Source of the DNA: Cytobacillus dafuensis
GTDB taxonomy: Bacteria > Bacillota > Bacilli > Bacillales > Cytobacillaceae
Assembly: GCF_007995155.1 (NCBI RefSeq)
Contig: NZ_CP042593.1
Span: 3,824,001 to 3,888,000, forward strand
Length of the DNA stretch: 64,000 nucleotides
Reading direction: 5' to 3'
Program-made: the position numbers and the translations under genes
Notes under the pieces: generated by a model
Told to the model about the DNA's origin: nothing
The model's database searches: none
The model's input: only the letters and a program-made list of their open reading frames with translations
In this document: one piece after another, positions 8,413 through 18,099 of the stretch
How positions within the stretch are numbered: the first letter of the stretch is position 1
How the letters are laid out: the number at the start of each line of letters is the position of its first letter

Positions 8413-8477
8413 GTTAGAAAAACTTGGCGTTCGCCAAGTCTTTTTTTGGGGAATGCCTTAGTTTTTCTTATGCGATA
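8413..8477. repeat. R3 repeat (copy a)
   Basis: 65-bp element GTTAGAAAAACTTGGC..GCCAAGT.., containing a perfect ACTTGGC-GTTC-GCCAAGT hairpin and ending CTTAGTTTTTCTTATGCGAT. A second copy is at 37723-37786. It lies immediately upstream of the menE ribosome-binding site. Confidence 0.8.
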
Positions 8478-8551
8478 ATAATTGCAGATATTCAATCTAT
8501 GAATTCATATATCCTTCAGCACGTTAATAAACTTAACTTTCCGATTAGCTT

Positions 8552-8740
8552 AGAAAAGCGCAAGCGCCTTGGTCACCCCCGACAAGCACAAGACGAGCCT
8601 CTCGGAAAGGTGTTCTTTACCTTTCTGGGAGGATTGGCTTTTGACCTCGAGGTCGACAAAAACGCGACGTCCTGTCGCATTGCCGACACTAGTACGTCCT
8701 GTACGTCGGGGGTAGGCGCTGGAGCTAGACATTGAAAAGC
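8552..8740 (-). repeat. R2 repeat, long form (copy a)
   Basis: 189-bp element bounded by GAAAAGC on both sides, with terminal pairing GCGCCTTGG../..TAGGCGCT and the conserved string GGCGCTGGAGCTAGACA. Inside, 8661-8708 (minus strand) is a 48-bp module that also occurs in full-length R1 copies. The shorter copy at 14246 lacks this module. Confidence 0.85.
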
Positions 8741-8781
8741 TTAAGCGTATATTTATTTTATTATATATTGAATTAAATAAA

Positions 8782-8812
8782 AACAGCCTGATGGTATAAC
8801 CACCAAGCTGTT
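8782..8812 (-). terminator. terminator after menB
   Basis: Imperfect hairpin AACAGC..TGGT/ACCA..GCTGTT between menB and the R2 copy; the minus strand ends in a T-rich run. Confidence 0.75.
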
Positions 8813-8845
8813 CATTTTAATACCTGTTTCTAGTAAACGAGTTAA

Positions 8846-9667
8846 TCAAGGAAAACGAGGGAATTGACCAAAATCAGGCTTACGCTTCTCTTTAAATGCG
8901 TCACGGCCTTCCTTCGCTTCATCAGTTGTATAATAAAGTAATGTTGCATCACCAGCAAATTGCTGAATACCTGCAAGGCCATCTGTATCCGCATTGAAGG
9001 CTGCCTTTAAGAAACGAAGAGCTGTCGGACTCTTGTCAAGCATTTCTTCACACCACTTAATTGTCTCCTCTTCCACCTTATCAAGAGGAACAACAGTGTT
9101 TACAAGACCCATATCTAATGCTTCCTGAGCATTATATTGACGGCATAAATACCAAATTTCGCGCGCCTTTTTGTGACCAACGATTCTTGCTAAATAGCCT
9201 GATCCATAACCTGCATCGAAGCTTCCAACCTTCGGACCAGTTTGTCCAAATACTGCATTATCTGCAGCGATTGTTAAATCACAAACAATATGGAGTACAT
9301 GCCCTCCACCGATAGCATATCCTTTAACCATTGCAACAACAGGTTTTGGAATAACACGGATTAATCGCTGTAAATCAAGAACATTCAATCGTGGAATTTG
9401 ATCATCACCAACATAGCCGCCATGGCCACGTACTGACTGATCTCCACCTGAACAGAACGCTCTATCTCCTGCACCTGTTAGGATAATTACTCCAACATTC
9501 GAATCATCTCGCGCATAAGCGAAAGCATCAATCAATTCCATAACCGTTCTTGGTGTGAAAGCATTATGCTTTTCTGGACGATTGATAGTAATCTTAGCAA
9601 TTCCGTTGTATGTTTCATACATAATCTCTTCATATTTACGTCCTGCAACCCATTCTACTGCTGACAT
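8846..9667 (-). CDS. menB: 1,4-dihydroxy-2-naphthoyl-CoA synthase MenB
   Basis: Crotonase-fold enzyme that cyclises o-succinylbenzoyl-CoA. 273 residues starting [15 protein letters not shown]. The oxyanion-hole segments [12 protein letters not shown] and [13 protein letters not shown] are present, plus the MenB-specific [20 protein letters not shown] and the C-terminal [13 protein letters not shown] that closes the neighbouring active site. The start at 9667 follows AAAGGAGGA; upstream in-frame codons are not family-like. It is transcribed after menH with a 69-bp gap. Confidence 0.97.
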   Translation of the reverse strand: MSAVEWVAGRKYEEIMYETYNGIAKITINRPEKHNAFTPRTVMELIDAFAYARDDSNVGVIILTGAGDRAFCSGGDQSVRGHGGYVGDDQIPRLNVLDLQRLIRVIPKPVVAMVKGYAIGGGHVLHIVCDLTIAADNAVFGQTGPKVGSFDAGYGSGYLARIVGHKKAREIWYLCRQYNAQEALDMGLVNTVVPLDKVEEETIKWCEEMLDKSPTALRFLKAAFNADTDGLAGIQQFAGDATLLYYTTDEAKEGRDAFKEKRKPDFGQFPRFP

Positions 9668-9735
9668 TACGGAATCCTCCTTTATATGTATTCTATATGT
9701 ATCATAACCTATATAGGTTAGATCACTAATTCTCA

Positions 9736-10584
9736 TCACTCATGATAAGTGGATGAAATCTTCTTCCCTATTTCATGTGACAAGAATTCTCTTACTATTG
9801 TACCAAATATTTTGGGTTTCTCCACATGAATTGCATGTCCACAATCATCAACTGTAATCCATTCGCCATTTTTTACTTCTTTTTGCATTCTCTCTGCAAT
9901 TCGGCAAAACTTTTCATCAATACTTCCAGTGATGAATAGGACTGGTGCTGTCAATTTTTCGAGTTTCCCCCACCAGGATGGCTGTGAGCCAGTACCCATA
10001 CCTTTAAGACTGTTCATTAACCCAACTGTTGAGTTCATTAATCTTTCCATTCTTAATTTACGACGGATCATTTCAGGTAGCCTCTTTTGGCTTTCAAAAA
10101 GGGGAATGTTTTCCCAATAATCGACAAACTCCTCGATTCCTTGCACTTGAATACGATTTGCCAGCTTCTCATCCTGAAGTCGACGTGCTTCTCTTTCCAT
10201 ATCCGTTTCAAGACCTGGTGAAGAGCTTTCTAGTATTAGTTTTCTTACCTTTTCAGGATATAGTAAAGCAAAAGTTAAAGCTAGCCTGCCACCCATCGAA
10301 TAGCCAAGCAAATCCGTCTGCTCAATCTTCATTTCTTCTAACAGAGTGTATAAATCGCTTGCTGCTGATTCAATTTCATATTTATGTAATTCTTTAGGTG
10401 AGTCCGTTTTTCCATGACCGATAATATCAACAGAAATGAGATAGGAATAATCTTGCCATTGCGTTTCAAACTCACGCCAAGATGCTCCATTACCTGTAAA
10501 CCCATGAAGCAACAATAAAGGTCGGCCTATAGGATTTCCCCATATTTCAACATGATAGCGAATGCCGTTGATGACAAAATTCAT
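9736..10584 (-). CDS. menH: SHCHC synthase MenH (alpha/beta hydrolase)
   Basis: Eliminates pyruvate from SEPHCHC to give SHCHC. 282 residues with an alpha/beta-hydrolase fold: [13 protein letters not shown] (oxyanion loop), the nucleophile elbow [10 protein letters not shown], the acid in GSIDEKF and the His in [11 protein letters not shown]. The likely start (10584) overlaps the menD stop as TGATG; an ATG 6 nt earlier is possible. Tight overlap means translational coupling with menD. Confidence 0.93.
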   Translation of the reverse strand: MNFVINGIRYHVEIWGNPIGRPLLLLHGFTGNGASWREFETQWQDYSYLISVDIIGHGKTDSPKELHKYEIESAASDLYTLLEEMKIEQTDLLGYSMGGRLALTFALLYPEKVRKLILESSSPGLETDMEREARRLQDEKLANRIQVQGIEEFVDYWENIPLFESQKRLPEMIRRKLRMERLMNSTVGLMNSLKGMGTGSQPSWWGKLEKLTAPVLFITGSIDEKFCRIAERMQKEVKNGEWITVDDCGHAIHVEKPKIFGTIVREFLSHEIGKKISSTYHE

Positions 10585-12335
10585 CAGCATTTGCCATCCA
10601 ATAATTGACTTATTTCCCGGGAAACCGCGTCCCATAATTCTCGATGCTCTTGAATATTATTATCTCGGTTTGTTGTAATTTCCATTACTTTTAAACCTGG
10701 CTTTTCTTTATTTGCATTTATTGAGGAAGAAAGATGCTCCCAGCTAGTTATTAACTCATAATGTCCGCCATACATTTCTACGACAGACTGGAATTTTAAA
10801 TCCAATGGTGTCCCAAAAAGCTGTTCAAAGTTTTTTGGATGGCTTGCTTGCGGCAGAAACGAGAATATTCCTCCGCCATTATTATTGATTAAAAGGATAT
10901 TAATATCGATTCCAAATTGCTTCGCTGCGATTAAACCGTTCTGATCGTGGAAAAATGTAAGATCCCCTAATACTAAATAAAGCGGCTGTAAGAATGTCCC
11001 CGCACCCAAAGCAGTTGAAATGACACCATCAATTCCATTCGCTCCACGATTAGCCATAATTCTTATTGATTTATGATTAAAATGAAAAAAAGTATCCAAA
11101 TCTCGAATCGGCATGCTGTTTCCAACAAATAATGTAGCACCTTCAGGCAGTCTTTCAGTCAGCTGATAAAATAGTTTTCCTTCACTTAATACATCTATTT
11201 CATTAACTTTTGCTAAATTCTTTCGCGTTAATTGATTTATTTTTTCCCACTTTTCAAAATAGGAAAGACTGTTGTCTTTATTAATATAAGAAATAATCGA
11301 ACGGCAAAAATCTGTTTCATGACAATAAACCATTTCTGAAGACACCATTCCTGGATCTCTCCATCCAGCTCCACCATCAATGACAAATTGTCGTACATCA
11401 CTATTTTCTTTTAGAAAAATGGTTAAAGGCTTAGACACTGGCACTGCACCAAAGCGAATGACAACATCTGGCTTTAAAAATTGCTTTGCTTTTTCATTTT
11501 TTAAAAAGGTGTCATATGTATCAATAATATATGTTCCACTATGGCTTCCACTTCTTAATTGAGATAGCGGGTCAGAAAGAATAGGGAATTGAAGCCTTTC
11601 TGCTAAGGCGATGACTGCATCATTAAAGCCTTCCGCCTCAATTGATCCACAAACAATAATTCCTCTTTTATAGGAACGGAGGCTTTCTCCAATTTCTCTG
11701 TACTCCTCATTTGTTAGCTTATATTCTCCAGCTTGAATGCTGACATATCCGGCCGAGCGCTCAGTTAACTCAAAAAGGTCCGCCGTGTCCAATTGCGGAA
11801 TTAATGGCTCTCTAAAAGGAAAATTCAAATGTACTGGCCCTGCTGGAGAACGTTTAGCTGTAGAAGCTGCCCTAGCACAAATCGTACGCACGTACCGAAT
11901 CATGTCTTTAGAATTCTCTGGCGGCGCCATTTCAACAAACCATTTAACATGATTTCCATATAAGTGAACTTGATCAATGGCTTGTGGAGCACCAACATCT
12001 CTTAATTCATGAGGGCGATCAGCTGTTAAAACAATGAGTGGCACTCTTGCAATATTTGCTTCCACAATAGCAGGGAAGTAGTTTGCTGCTGCTGTCCCTG
12101 ATGTACATAGAATAGCGACAGGCCTTTTAGAGGCCTTTGCCATTCCTAAAGCAAAAAAGGCAGCCGAACGCTCATCCACATGAATATGTACACGAAGCTC
12201 AGGATGCTCAGCCATTACCATTGCCATAGGGGTAGACCTTGAACCAGGACTCACCACAACATCCTCTACCCCGATATTTACTAATTCTGATACAAAAGCA
12301 GCGATATAAGAGGTTAATATTTCTTGATGATTCAT
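10584..12335 (-). CDS. menD: SEPHCHC synthase MenD
   Basis: Thiamine-diphosphate-dependent enzyme that adds a succinic semialdehyde unit from 2-oxoglutarate to isochorismate. 583 residues. The N-terminal PYR domain has VSPGSRSTP and the catalytic Glu region HVDERSAAFFALG. The C-terminal PP domain has GDLTFFHDQNGL and NNNGGGIF, the cofactor motif GDxxx..NN. The first four bases overlap menF (ATGA) and the stop overlaps menH, so menF-D-H are coupled. Confidence 0.97.
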   Translation of the reverse strand: MNHQEILTSYIAAFVSELVNIGVEDVVVSPGSRSTPMAMVMAEHPELRVHIHVDERSAAFFALGMAKASKRPVAILCTSGTAAANYFPAIVEANIARVPLIVLTADRPHELRDVGAPQAIDQVHLYGNHVKWFVEMAPPENSKDMIRYVRTICARAASTAKRSPAGPVHLNFPFREPLIPQLDTADLFELTERSAGYVSIQAGEYKLTNEEYREIGESLRSYKRGIIVCGSIEAEGFNDAVIALAERLQFPILSDPLSQLRSGSHSGTYIIDTYDTFLKNEKAKQFLKPDVVIRFGAVPVSKPLTIFLKENSDVRQFVIDGGAGWRDPGMVSSEMVYCHETDFCRSIISYINKDNSLSYFEKWEKINQLTRKNLAKVNEIDVLSEGKLFYQLTERLPEGATLFVGNSMPIRDLDTFFHFNHKSIRIMANRGANGIDGVISTALGAGTFLQPLYLVLGDLTFFHDQNGLIAAKQFGIDINILLINNNGGGIFSFLPQASHPKNFEQLFGTPLDLKFQSVVEMYGGHYELITSWEHLSSSINANKEKPGLKVMEITTNRDNNIQEHRELWDAVSREISQLLDGKC

Positions 12336-13738
12336 TTATGATTACCTCCAAGAGCCGTCAACATCGGTCGGAATTTTATTTTTGTTTCAATGTACTCACT
12401 GTCTGCATTTGAATCCTTTACAACTCCGCAACCGGCAAAGATAGAAGCTTCATCCTTCTGAATAAGGCCTGACCGAATAGATACAGCAAACTCTCCATTG
12501 TCCTGATAATCCATCCAACCAAGTGGGGCGCCATAAAATCCTCTATCGAGCTCCTCTACTTCACGGATTTTCTCTACTGCTTCTTGCTTTGGCAGCCCTC
12601 CTAATGCAGGAGTTGGGTGGAGACGGTCAACTAATAAAAGCAAAGAAGTATCTTCTTTAGCTACTCCTGCCACCGGTGTATAAAGATGCTGAATATCTCT
12701 CATTTTCAGCAAATTAGTCTCCTTAGGTAAGGAGACTTCCTCACAAACCTCTTCCATAGCCTCTTTTATCATCTTCACAACATATTGGTGCTCGATTAAA
12801 TTTTTGGGATCATTCAATAATTCTTCTCCAAGCATTTGATCCTCGTCTTTTGTTTTACCCCTCGCAATCGATCCTGCAAGACAGGTAGTAAAGAGGTTAT
12901 TCCCCGTCTTTTTCACTAGCCGTTCCGGAGAGGCGCCAATAAAGCAATCCCCATTCGATTCAAAGGCAAAAATAAAGCTGTCTTGCTGCTGCTTCAACAA
13001 TAGTTCAAGGACATTTTCCACTTTCACTTGTTTGTCAAAAATTAATCTAGTTTCTCTAGCAAGAACAACCTTCTCTAATGGACCTTGTTTTAATTCCTTT
13101 ACAACAGATGAAACAGTTTCTTTCCATTCCGCGGGATTGATTTCAATCTCTTTTACTAGTTGATGCCCATCTTGTTTCTTGGCATTTATTATAGATGAAA
13201 AAAGTGCTTTTCTTTCCTTATTAATGATCTCAACAAGCGTGTAATCATCATGTTGAGTACAAATGATATTTGTTGTTAAAAAGGCTTTTCCTTGTATGAC
13301 ACTATACATAAAAGTAGGAATATGGAATAGCGAATCGGAATATTTAGACCAAAGCTTGGTTTTCTCTTTTAATGGATCAAAGGAAAATCCACCAAACATA
13401 AGTGGACCTATACCATTCAAGTTAAATCGATTAAAAATGATGGCATCTTTAATAAAGCGCTTCCACTCTTTTTCTACATGAAAAAAGCGGCCAGCTGCCT
13501 GATCCGATTGAATTTGGTTACATATTCCCATTCCGATGATAAAGGTTTCCTCTGAAGGGTCTTTCCAGAAAAAACGCTCACCAAAAAAGCCTTCTACTCC
13601 TGCTGTAAAAAAAGTAAGAGGATCTATATGATTAATCTGCTGCACTTCACTAACTAAAACTGGTTTAGATAAGGCTTTTGCCCTATCAATAGCTTCCAGG
13701 ATCCCTTCTTTTAGTTCCGTTTCTTGTTTCGTAACCAA
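12332..13738 (-). CDS. menF: isochorismate synthase MenF
   Basis: Converts chorismate to isochorismate, the first committed step to menaquinone. 468 residues of the chorismate-binding family. Visible signatures are EKVVLARETRL, FIGASPERLVKK, CLAGSIARG, HLYTPVAG, HPTPALGGLPK and GFYGAPLGW, ending with FAGCGVVKDSNADSEY. The start is the TTG at 13738, where GGAGGGA lies 4-6 nt upstream. The ribosome site is only about 15 bp from the end of an R1 repeat, so the repeat forms most of the leader. Confidence 0.96.
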   Translation of the reverse strand: MVTKQETELKEGILEAIDRAKALSKPVLVSEVQQINHIDPLTFFTAGVEGFFGERFFWKDPSEETFIIGMGICNQIQSDQAAGRFFHVEKEWKRFIKDAIIFNRFNLNGIGPLMFGGFSFDPLKEKTKLWSKYSDSLFHIPTFMYSVIQGKAFLTTNIICTQHDDYTLVEIINKERKALFSSIINAKKQDGHQLVKEIEINPAEWKETVSSVVKELKQGPLEKVVLARETRLIFDKQVKVENVLELLLKQQQDSFIFAFESNGDCFIGASPERLVKKTGNNLFTTCLAGSIARGKTKDEDQMLGEELLNDPKNLIEHQYVVKMIKEAMEEVCEEVSLPKETNLLKMRDIQHLYTPVAGVAKEDTSLLLLVDRLHPTPALGGLPKQEAVEKIREVEELDRGFYGAPLGWMDYQDNGEFAVSIRSGLIQKDEASIFAGCGVVKDSNADSEYIETKIKFRPMLTALGGNHK

Positions 13739-13760
13739 AAAAATCCCTCCAAAAACACTG

Positions 13761-14034
13761 ATAAAGTGAAACTTCAATCAGTGGGAGTTACCAGCTCAAT
13801 TTACGTACTGGTGCAAACTTTGTGACAATCCGTCTAGTTTTTAGGTCTGCCTTTATCCCTGCTGATTGTTAGTTGAACTGATCACGCTCAAAGCGCCACG
13901 TCCTGAGGCTTTCGCCTGACTAGGACATCCTGTCCGTCGTCGGGCTTTTACGGGCTGTTGGTTCCCCACCAAGAATTTTTGTTTCTAAAAACTTTTTAAC
14001 ATGGGGGACTTACTGCTCGTTAACCTGCGATAAA
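13761..14034 (+). repeat. R1 repeat, diverged full-length copy (copy c)
   Basis: Same ATAAA boundaries and same outer ends as other R1 copies, with a rewritten first half (TTACCAGCTCAATTTACG..). The second half keeps GCGCCACGTCCTGAGGC and ACTAGGACATCCTGTCC. It lies between the putative menF promoter and the menF ribosome site, oriented opposite to menF. Confidence 0.85.
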
Positions 14035-14053
14035 CATATTCCAAGCTTATTTT

Positions 14054-14083
14054 AACATACTCCTCACTACATTCATATGTCAA
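14054..14083 (-). promoter_or_regulatory. putative sigma-A promoter of the menF-D-H-B operon
   Basis: TTGACA, an 18-bp spacer, then TATGTT, pointing to menF. It lies beyond the R1 copy, so the transcript would begin with the repeat sequence. Confidence 0.45.
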
Positions 14084-14245
14084 AGCTAGTCATATTTAAG
14101 ACAAGTTATCTTACTAAAATTATGTTTTGTTATTCCGTACCATTGACACGTTGCTTCTCTCAACTTACACTTATCGTTGGGAAGAACTATACATCAATTT
14201 TGACATTACAAGCCTTATCCATTATAATAAATAGGTTTGATAAAT

Positions 14246-14377
14246 AGAAAAGCGGAAGCGCCTTGCTCACCCCCGACAAGCACAAGACGAGCCTCTCATA
14301 AAGGTGCTCTTTACCTTTATGAGAGGATTGGCTTGTGACCTCGAGGGGGTAGGCGCTGGAGCTAGACAAAGAAAAGC
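14246..14377 (+). repeat. R2 repeat, short form (copy b)
   Basis: 132 bp bounded by GAAAAGC on both sides. It shares GCGCCTTG-TCACCCCCGACA, GACGAGCCTCTC..GAGAGGATTGGC and GGCGCTGGAGCTAGACA with copy a. It lacks the 48-bp twin-hairpin module. The inner stem changes from CTCGGAAAGG/CCTTTCTGGGAG to CTCATAAAGG/CCTTTATGAGAG, again with pairing kept. It lies just upstream of menA. Confidence 0.85.
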
Positions 14378-14428
14378 ACTTATGGATTCATATTTTATAT
14401 TTAATATAGACGACGAGGGGAGAGTTCT

Positions 14429-15358
14429 ATGCAAACACAAATGCATACAAATATTCCACCTTCCAATTTGAAAAACTGGAAGGTTTGGTGGCAATTAACA
14501 AGACCTCATACTCTTACTGCTTCTTTTGTACCAGTCCTGCTTGGAACGGCCTTAGCCCTTCAAGAAGCGGAAATCCATTTTGGATTATTATTTGCCATGT
14601 TAATTGCTAGTCTTCTTATTCAAGCAGCAACTAATATGTTCAACGAATACTATGACTATAAGCATGGGCTCGACAATGAAGAATCGGTCGGAATTGGAGG
14701 TGCGATTGTTCGCGATGGCATTAAACCAAAAACGATCTTGAATTTGGCATTAGCCCTTTATGGGATTTCTTTATTAATTGGTGTTTATATTTGCATGAGC
14801 AGCAGCTGGTGGCTTGCTCTTGTCGGACTCGTTTGTATGCTGGTTGGCTATTTATATACAGGCGGCCCAATGCCAATTGCATATACCCCGTTTGGTGAAA
14901 TTGTATCTGGTTTCTTTATGGGCATGATTATTATACTGATTTCCTTCTTTATTCAAACAGGAACGATAACACCTACAAGTATATTAGTTTCTTTTCCTAT
15001 ATTAATTCTAGTTGGAGCCATTATGTTATCGAATAATATCCGTGACTTAGATGGCGATAAGGAATTTGGGAGAAAAACTCTTGCCATTTTATTAGGTCGA
15101 AATAGAGCTATACGTTTGCTTGCTGGGATGTTTATTATTTCATATGCATGGGTTTTCATTCTTATTGCAATGAATATTATTTCACCTTGGCTGGCAATTG
15201 TCATTCTAAGTGCTCCAAAAGCGATTAAAGCAACAAAAGGATTTATTGGAAAAACAGTTCCAATACAGATGATGCCTGCTATGAAGGCAACAGCACAGAC
15301 AAACACTATTTTTGGTTTTTTATTATCAATTGGCCTCTTTATAGGATATTTATTATAA
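14429..15358 (+). CDS. menA: 1,4-dihydroxy-2-naphthoate polyprenyltransferase MenA
   Basis: UbiA-family integral membrane enzyme that prenylates DHNA to demethylmenaquinone. 309 residues with about eight or nine hydrophobic helices. The two Asp-rich prenyl-diphosphate sites are NMFNEYYDYKHGLD and NNIRDLDGDKEFGRKTLA. GAGGGGAG precedes the ATG by about 7 nt. It is divergent from the menF operon, with the R1 and R2 repeats and the putative menF promoter in between. A strong terminator follows. Confidence 0.95.
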   Translation: MQTQMHTNIPPSNLKNWKVWWQLTRPHTLTASFVPVLLGTALALQEAEIHFGLLFAMLIASLLIQAATNMFNEYYDYKHGLDNEESVGIGGAIVRDGIKPKTILNLALALYGISLLIGVYICMSSSWWLALVGLVCMLVGYLYTGGPMPIAYTPFGEIVSGFFMGMIIILISFFIQTGTITPTSILVSFPILILVGAIMLSNNIRDLDGDKEFGRKTLAILLGRNRAIRLLAGMFIISYAWVFILIAMNIISPWLAIVILSAPKAIKATKGFIGKTVPIQMMPAMKATAQTNTIFGFLLSIGLFIGYLL

Positions 15359-15371
15359 GATTTAGAATGAT

Positions 15372-15398
15372 CCCATGCATTTTGCATGGGGTTTTTTT
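15372..15398 (+). terminator. intrinsic terminator after menA
   Basis: CCCATGCA/TGCATGGG stem followed by a 7-nt T-run. Confidence 0.9.
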
Positions 15399-15424
15399 CT
15401 AGGCTTTGTTAAATAGTTGAGGCA

Positions 15425-15457
15425 AAAAATATGGGAACGTCTGAATTGGACGTTCCC
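15425..15457 (-). terminator. intrinsic terminator after the VOC gene
   Basis: Nine-bp stem GGGAACGTC/GACGTTCCC followed on the minus strand by ATATTTTTT. Confidence 0.8.
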
Positions 15458-15514
15458 GTTCTTATTCCGTTAAAGCACCAGTTAATGAAATAAGGTAATT
15501 TATTTATTATAATC

Positions 15515-15886
15515 TTACCAGTGTACTTGAAGTTTATTACCATTTGGGTCATAAAAGTGGAAAAATGCATGACCATTATCTTCTATTATATCCTCGACCT
15601 TAACTTGATTATCAATTAAGTGTTGATGAAATTTAGATAATTCTGGACTTGTAAAGCCAATGCTAAATTCTTGTTCATTATCAATTGTAAAATGTGCAAA
15701 TGTTTCATCTTCGGTAGGAACTAAGATAAGTAAGAAAGGTCCTTCATTTACTTTTAAAATTGCAAGTTCCTCAGTATTTTTTAGTAACTTGAGCCCTAAT
15801 ACATCTCTATACCATTGTGCAGACAGTTCTAAATCTTTTACAGGAATTCTAATATAATGTACTTGTTCAATAAATGATTTACTCAT
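15515..15886 (-). CDS. VOC superfamily protein (glyoxalase/bleomycin-resistance fold)
   Basis: 123 residues with two beta-alpha-beta-beta-beta modules. The first begins QVHYIRIPVKDLELSAQWYRD, and the second ends HFYDPNGNKLQVHW with the usual terminal metal-ligand region. Start at 15886 because AAAGGAGA precedes it. Could be a small-molecule-modifying or resistance enzyme; the substrate is not readable. It is flanked by inverted copies of a TTCCGTTAAAG motif (about 15466 and 15972) and abuts an IS remnant, so it may be acquired. Confidence 0.75.
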   Translation of the reverse strand: MSKSFIEQVHYIRIPVKDLELSAQWYRDVLGLKLLKNTEELAILKVNEGPFLLILVPTEDETFAHFTIDNEQEFSIGFTSPELSKFHQHLIDNQVKVEDIIEDNGHAFFHFYDPNGNKLQVHW

Positions 15887-16079
15887 AGCCTTCTCTCCTT
15901 TAATCCGGTATATCAAATAGTCCCCTTTCTATATACCTTTTTCCTTCCGATTATTGAATTAACCTGCCCTTTAACGGAACAATAAACTTCCTATTATTCG
16001 GAAAATTCCGATAACATTAGTTTATCATAAGTTATGTTAACTGAGAAAGAACAACTGTCTAAAACCATTTTGGTTATCG

Positions 16080-16975
16080 TAAAGTTATCTTTTATATGTT
16101 TGATGGTGTCTAAGAATTGGAACCAGCTCAAATAAGTCGCTACACCATTAAAACGCTCATCCAGCTCTTTAAACGGCTGTGATAACTATTTACATTCTGG
16201 ATATGATAAATCCTTAACTCGCTCCCTACCATTTGCTTTATAGCGATGATGCTCAATTCCTTTTTCTTTGGTATAAGTCATAAACGCCCGCCAAGCATCC
16301 GTACATAGAACATTTTGAATTGATAGCTTGGAACCTAACGCTTCGTCCAAACTCTTTTTTATAATCCGCCATTTTCCAATTGTTCTGGAAAACGTTCTCT
16401 TTTGGCGGTCTCTAGCTACAAGAACGCATACTTGGTCCTTGCTTATTCCTCTAACTCTGAACTCCCACCGCGTAACCTTGTTTTCGTCCTTGGATATTCC
16501 GTTTTCCTTTCTCGGAATAGAGAAAATAGGTTTCATCCATTTCTACTATGCCTTCAAAAAGTTCAAAATCCATCTGCTTTAATGCAGTTAGAATTTTATG
16601 CCTCCAATAAAAAAGCGTCACATAATGAGCACCAATGAGTTTAGCTGATTTTCGAAGGGAATACCCCTCAATCATACATTCGATAAACTGAAGTCATTTA
16701 CTCGGCATATGTGTTCTGTGAAGAGGAGTGTTCGTCATATCTGTGAATGTTTTACAGCACTCTTTGCAGCGGTATCTTTGGCGTTCAATGGTATTGATTG
16801 TAGTTTTAACTTGGTATTTACCGAAACGAATGACGTTAGTGGATTGACAATGAGTGCAGGTGTAGCCGTCTTTGTGTTTCTGTTCTGATACATCTTTGAA
16901 TACAGACTCTGTTTCTGCTGCACTCCCTAATGAGTTTGTAAAGAACTCCTTCAATCGCTGCTGGTCTCTTCGGCT
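16080..16975 (-). pseudogene. IS1595-like transposase, broken
   Basis: Transposase remnant in at least three pieces. The N-terminal zinc ribbon (CTHCQSTNVIRFG..RYRCKECCKTF) runs to an in-frame TGA near 16694. The same frame resumes with a DDE core beginning MIEGYSLRKSAKLIG and VEMDETYF, then shifts frame near 16510. The third piece (VCVLVARDRQKR..LCTDAWRAFMTY) ends in TAG at 16186, after which ERFNGVATYLSWFQF, the typical C-terminus, is still readable. The order fits the IS1595/ISXO2-like family. It cannot make an active enzyme. No clean terminal inverted repeats were recognised. Confidence 0.8.
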
Positions 16976-17232
16976 AAGATTTCTGATTTAGTTAATTATG
17001 TCCGCTAACACCATTAAAACTCACTCGCTCTCGGTAATTTTAGTTTACCTATTACAGAACAACCGTTCGAGAAAATCAAATAACAACATTATTCTTTTAC
17101 AAAGCCTTTTTCTAAAAAAATTTATATTGTCATGATTTTATTAATAAGGTTCATACTAACTTCATAAGTATGACCACTGAGAATGTAATTTCAATATAAA
17201 GTGGAAACGATCTTTATGAGGAAGTGATTAGT

Positions 17233-17985
17233 TTGTTAACGATAGAACAACTAAGCCAACTTAAGCAGCAATTAAATGAGGAAAAAGCTTCTTTAGAATC
17301 ACAGCTACATGGAAATAAAGAAGGCAGCCTTCAAGGAGTAAATGCCCGCGAGACAGTTGGAGAGCTATCTATTTATGATAATCACCCTGCAGATATGGGC
17401 TCTGAATTATATGACAGAACAAAGGATTTTGCCTTAGAAGAACATCATGATTCCGAGCTCAATAAAGTAAATGCGGCACTCCAAGCAATGGAGGATCGTT
17501 CATATGGAAAATGCAAAGTGTGTGGCAATGATATTCCCTTTGAGCGCCTAGAAGCTCTTCCTTATACTTTATATTGTAAGGAACATAGCCAAGAACAAAG
17601 AGTTCCGGGCGATCGTCCAGTAGAAGAAGATGTCCTTGAGCCTGCTCATGGAAATGCCTTTCAGCACCATCAATTCAGGGAAGTCATTGATAATGAGGAT
17701 AGCTTTCAAGAGGTTGCGCGATACGGAACATCTGAAACACCATCTGACTTAAGAGGCGATTATGAGGACTACAACTCCCTTTACAATGAAGGACATGATG
17801 ATGAAGGCTTCACAGAGGATTATGAAACATTCATCGCCAATAACATAGAAGGGACAGAAAGAATGATTTTTCCTTCGAAAAAACACGAAGAATACGAAGC
17901 CATGCTTGATGAAGTTGGCAGCGATACACCATTCGGAGATGTACATTATCGACGAACAGATGGATATGTAGAAGAAAATGAATAA
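17233..17985 (+). CDS. yteA: TraR/DksA-type zinc-finger protein YteA
   Basis: About 250 residues. An N-terminal coiled-coil (LTIEQLSQLKQQLNEEKASLES), then a DksA/TraR C4-type zinc finger with only part of the usual cysteines (GKCKVCGNDIPFERLEALPYTLYC), then a long acidic, low-complexity C-terminal tail. The position between the men and glg genes and the architecture match B. subtilis YteA. The TTG at 17233 is preferred because AGGAAGTGA lies 6 nt upstream; a GTG at 17224 overlaps that site. Probably modulates RNA polymerase, by family analogy. Confidence 0.85.
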   Translation: MLTIEQLSQLKQQLNEEKASLESQLHGNKEGSLQGVNARETVGELSIYDNHPADMGSELYDRTKDFALEEHHDSELNKVNAALQAMEDRSYGKCKVCGNDIPFERLEALPYTLYCKEHSQEQRVPGDRPVEEDVLEPAHGNAFQHHQFREVIDNEDSFQEVARYGTSETPSDLRGDYEDYNSLYNEGHDDEGFTEDYETFIANNIEGTERMIFPSKKHEEYEAMLDEVGSDTPFGDVHYRRTDGYVEENE

Positions 17986-17992
17986 ATGAACG

Positions 17993-18020
17993 AAGAGCAC
18001 CTTAGTATTGGTGCTCTTTT
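17993..18020 (+). terminator. intrinsic terminator after yteA
   Basis: AAGAGCAC/GTGCTCTT stem with a TTTT tail. Confidence 0.85.
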
Positions 18021-18099
18021 ATAATGTCTCTTTCCTAAGAGATTGTTGTTCCATGTTCTAGGACTATTATATAAAAATTTCAATTGAATAGTGTTGATG

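Noticed and set aside
8424..8735. 103-residue frame over the menE-menB gap
   Set aside because: Composed of the R3 and R2 repeats; not kept in the other copies.
14953..15387. 144-residue minus-strand frame opposite menA
   Set aside because: Shadow of the menA coding sequence; no ribosome site and no family features.
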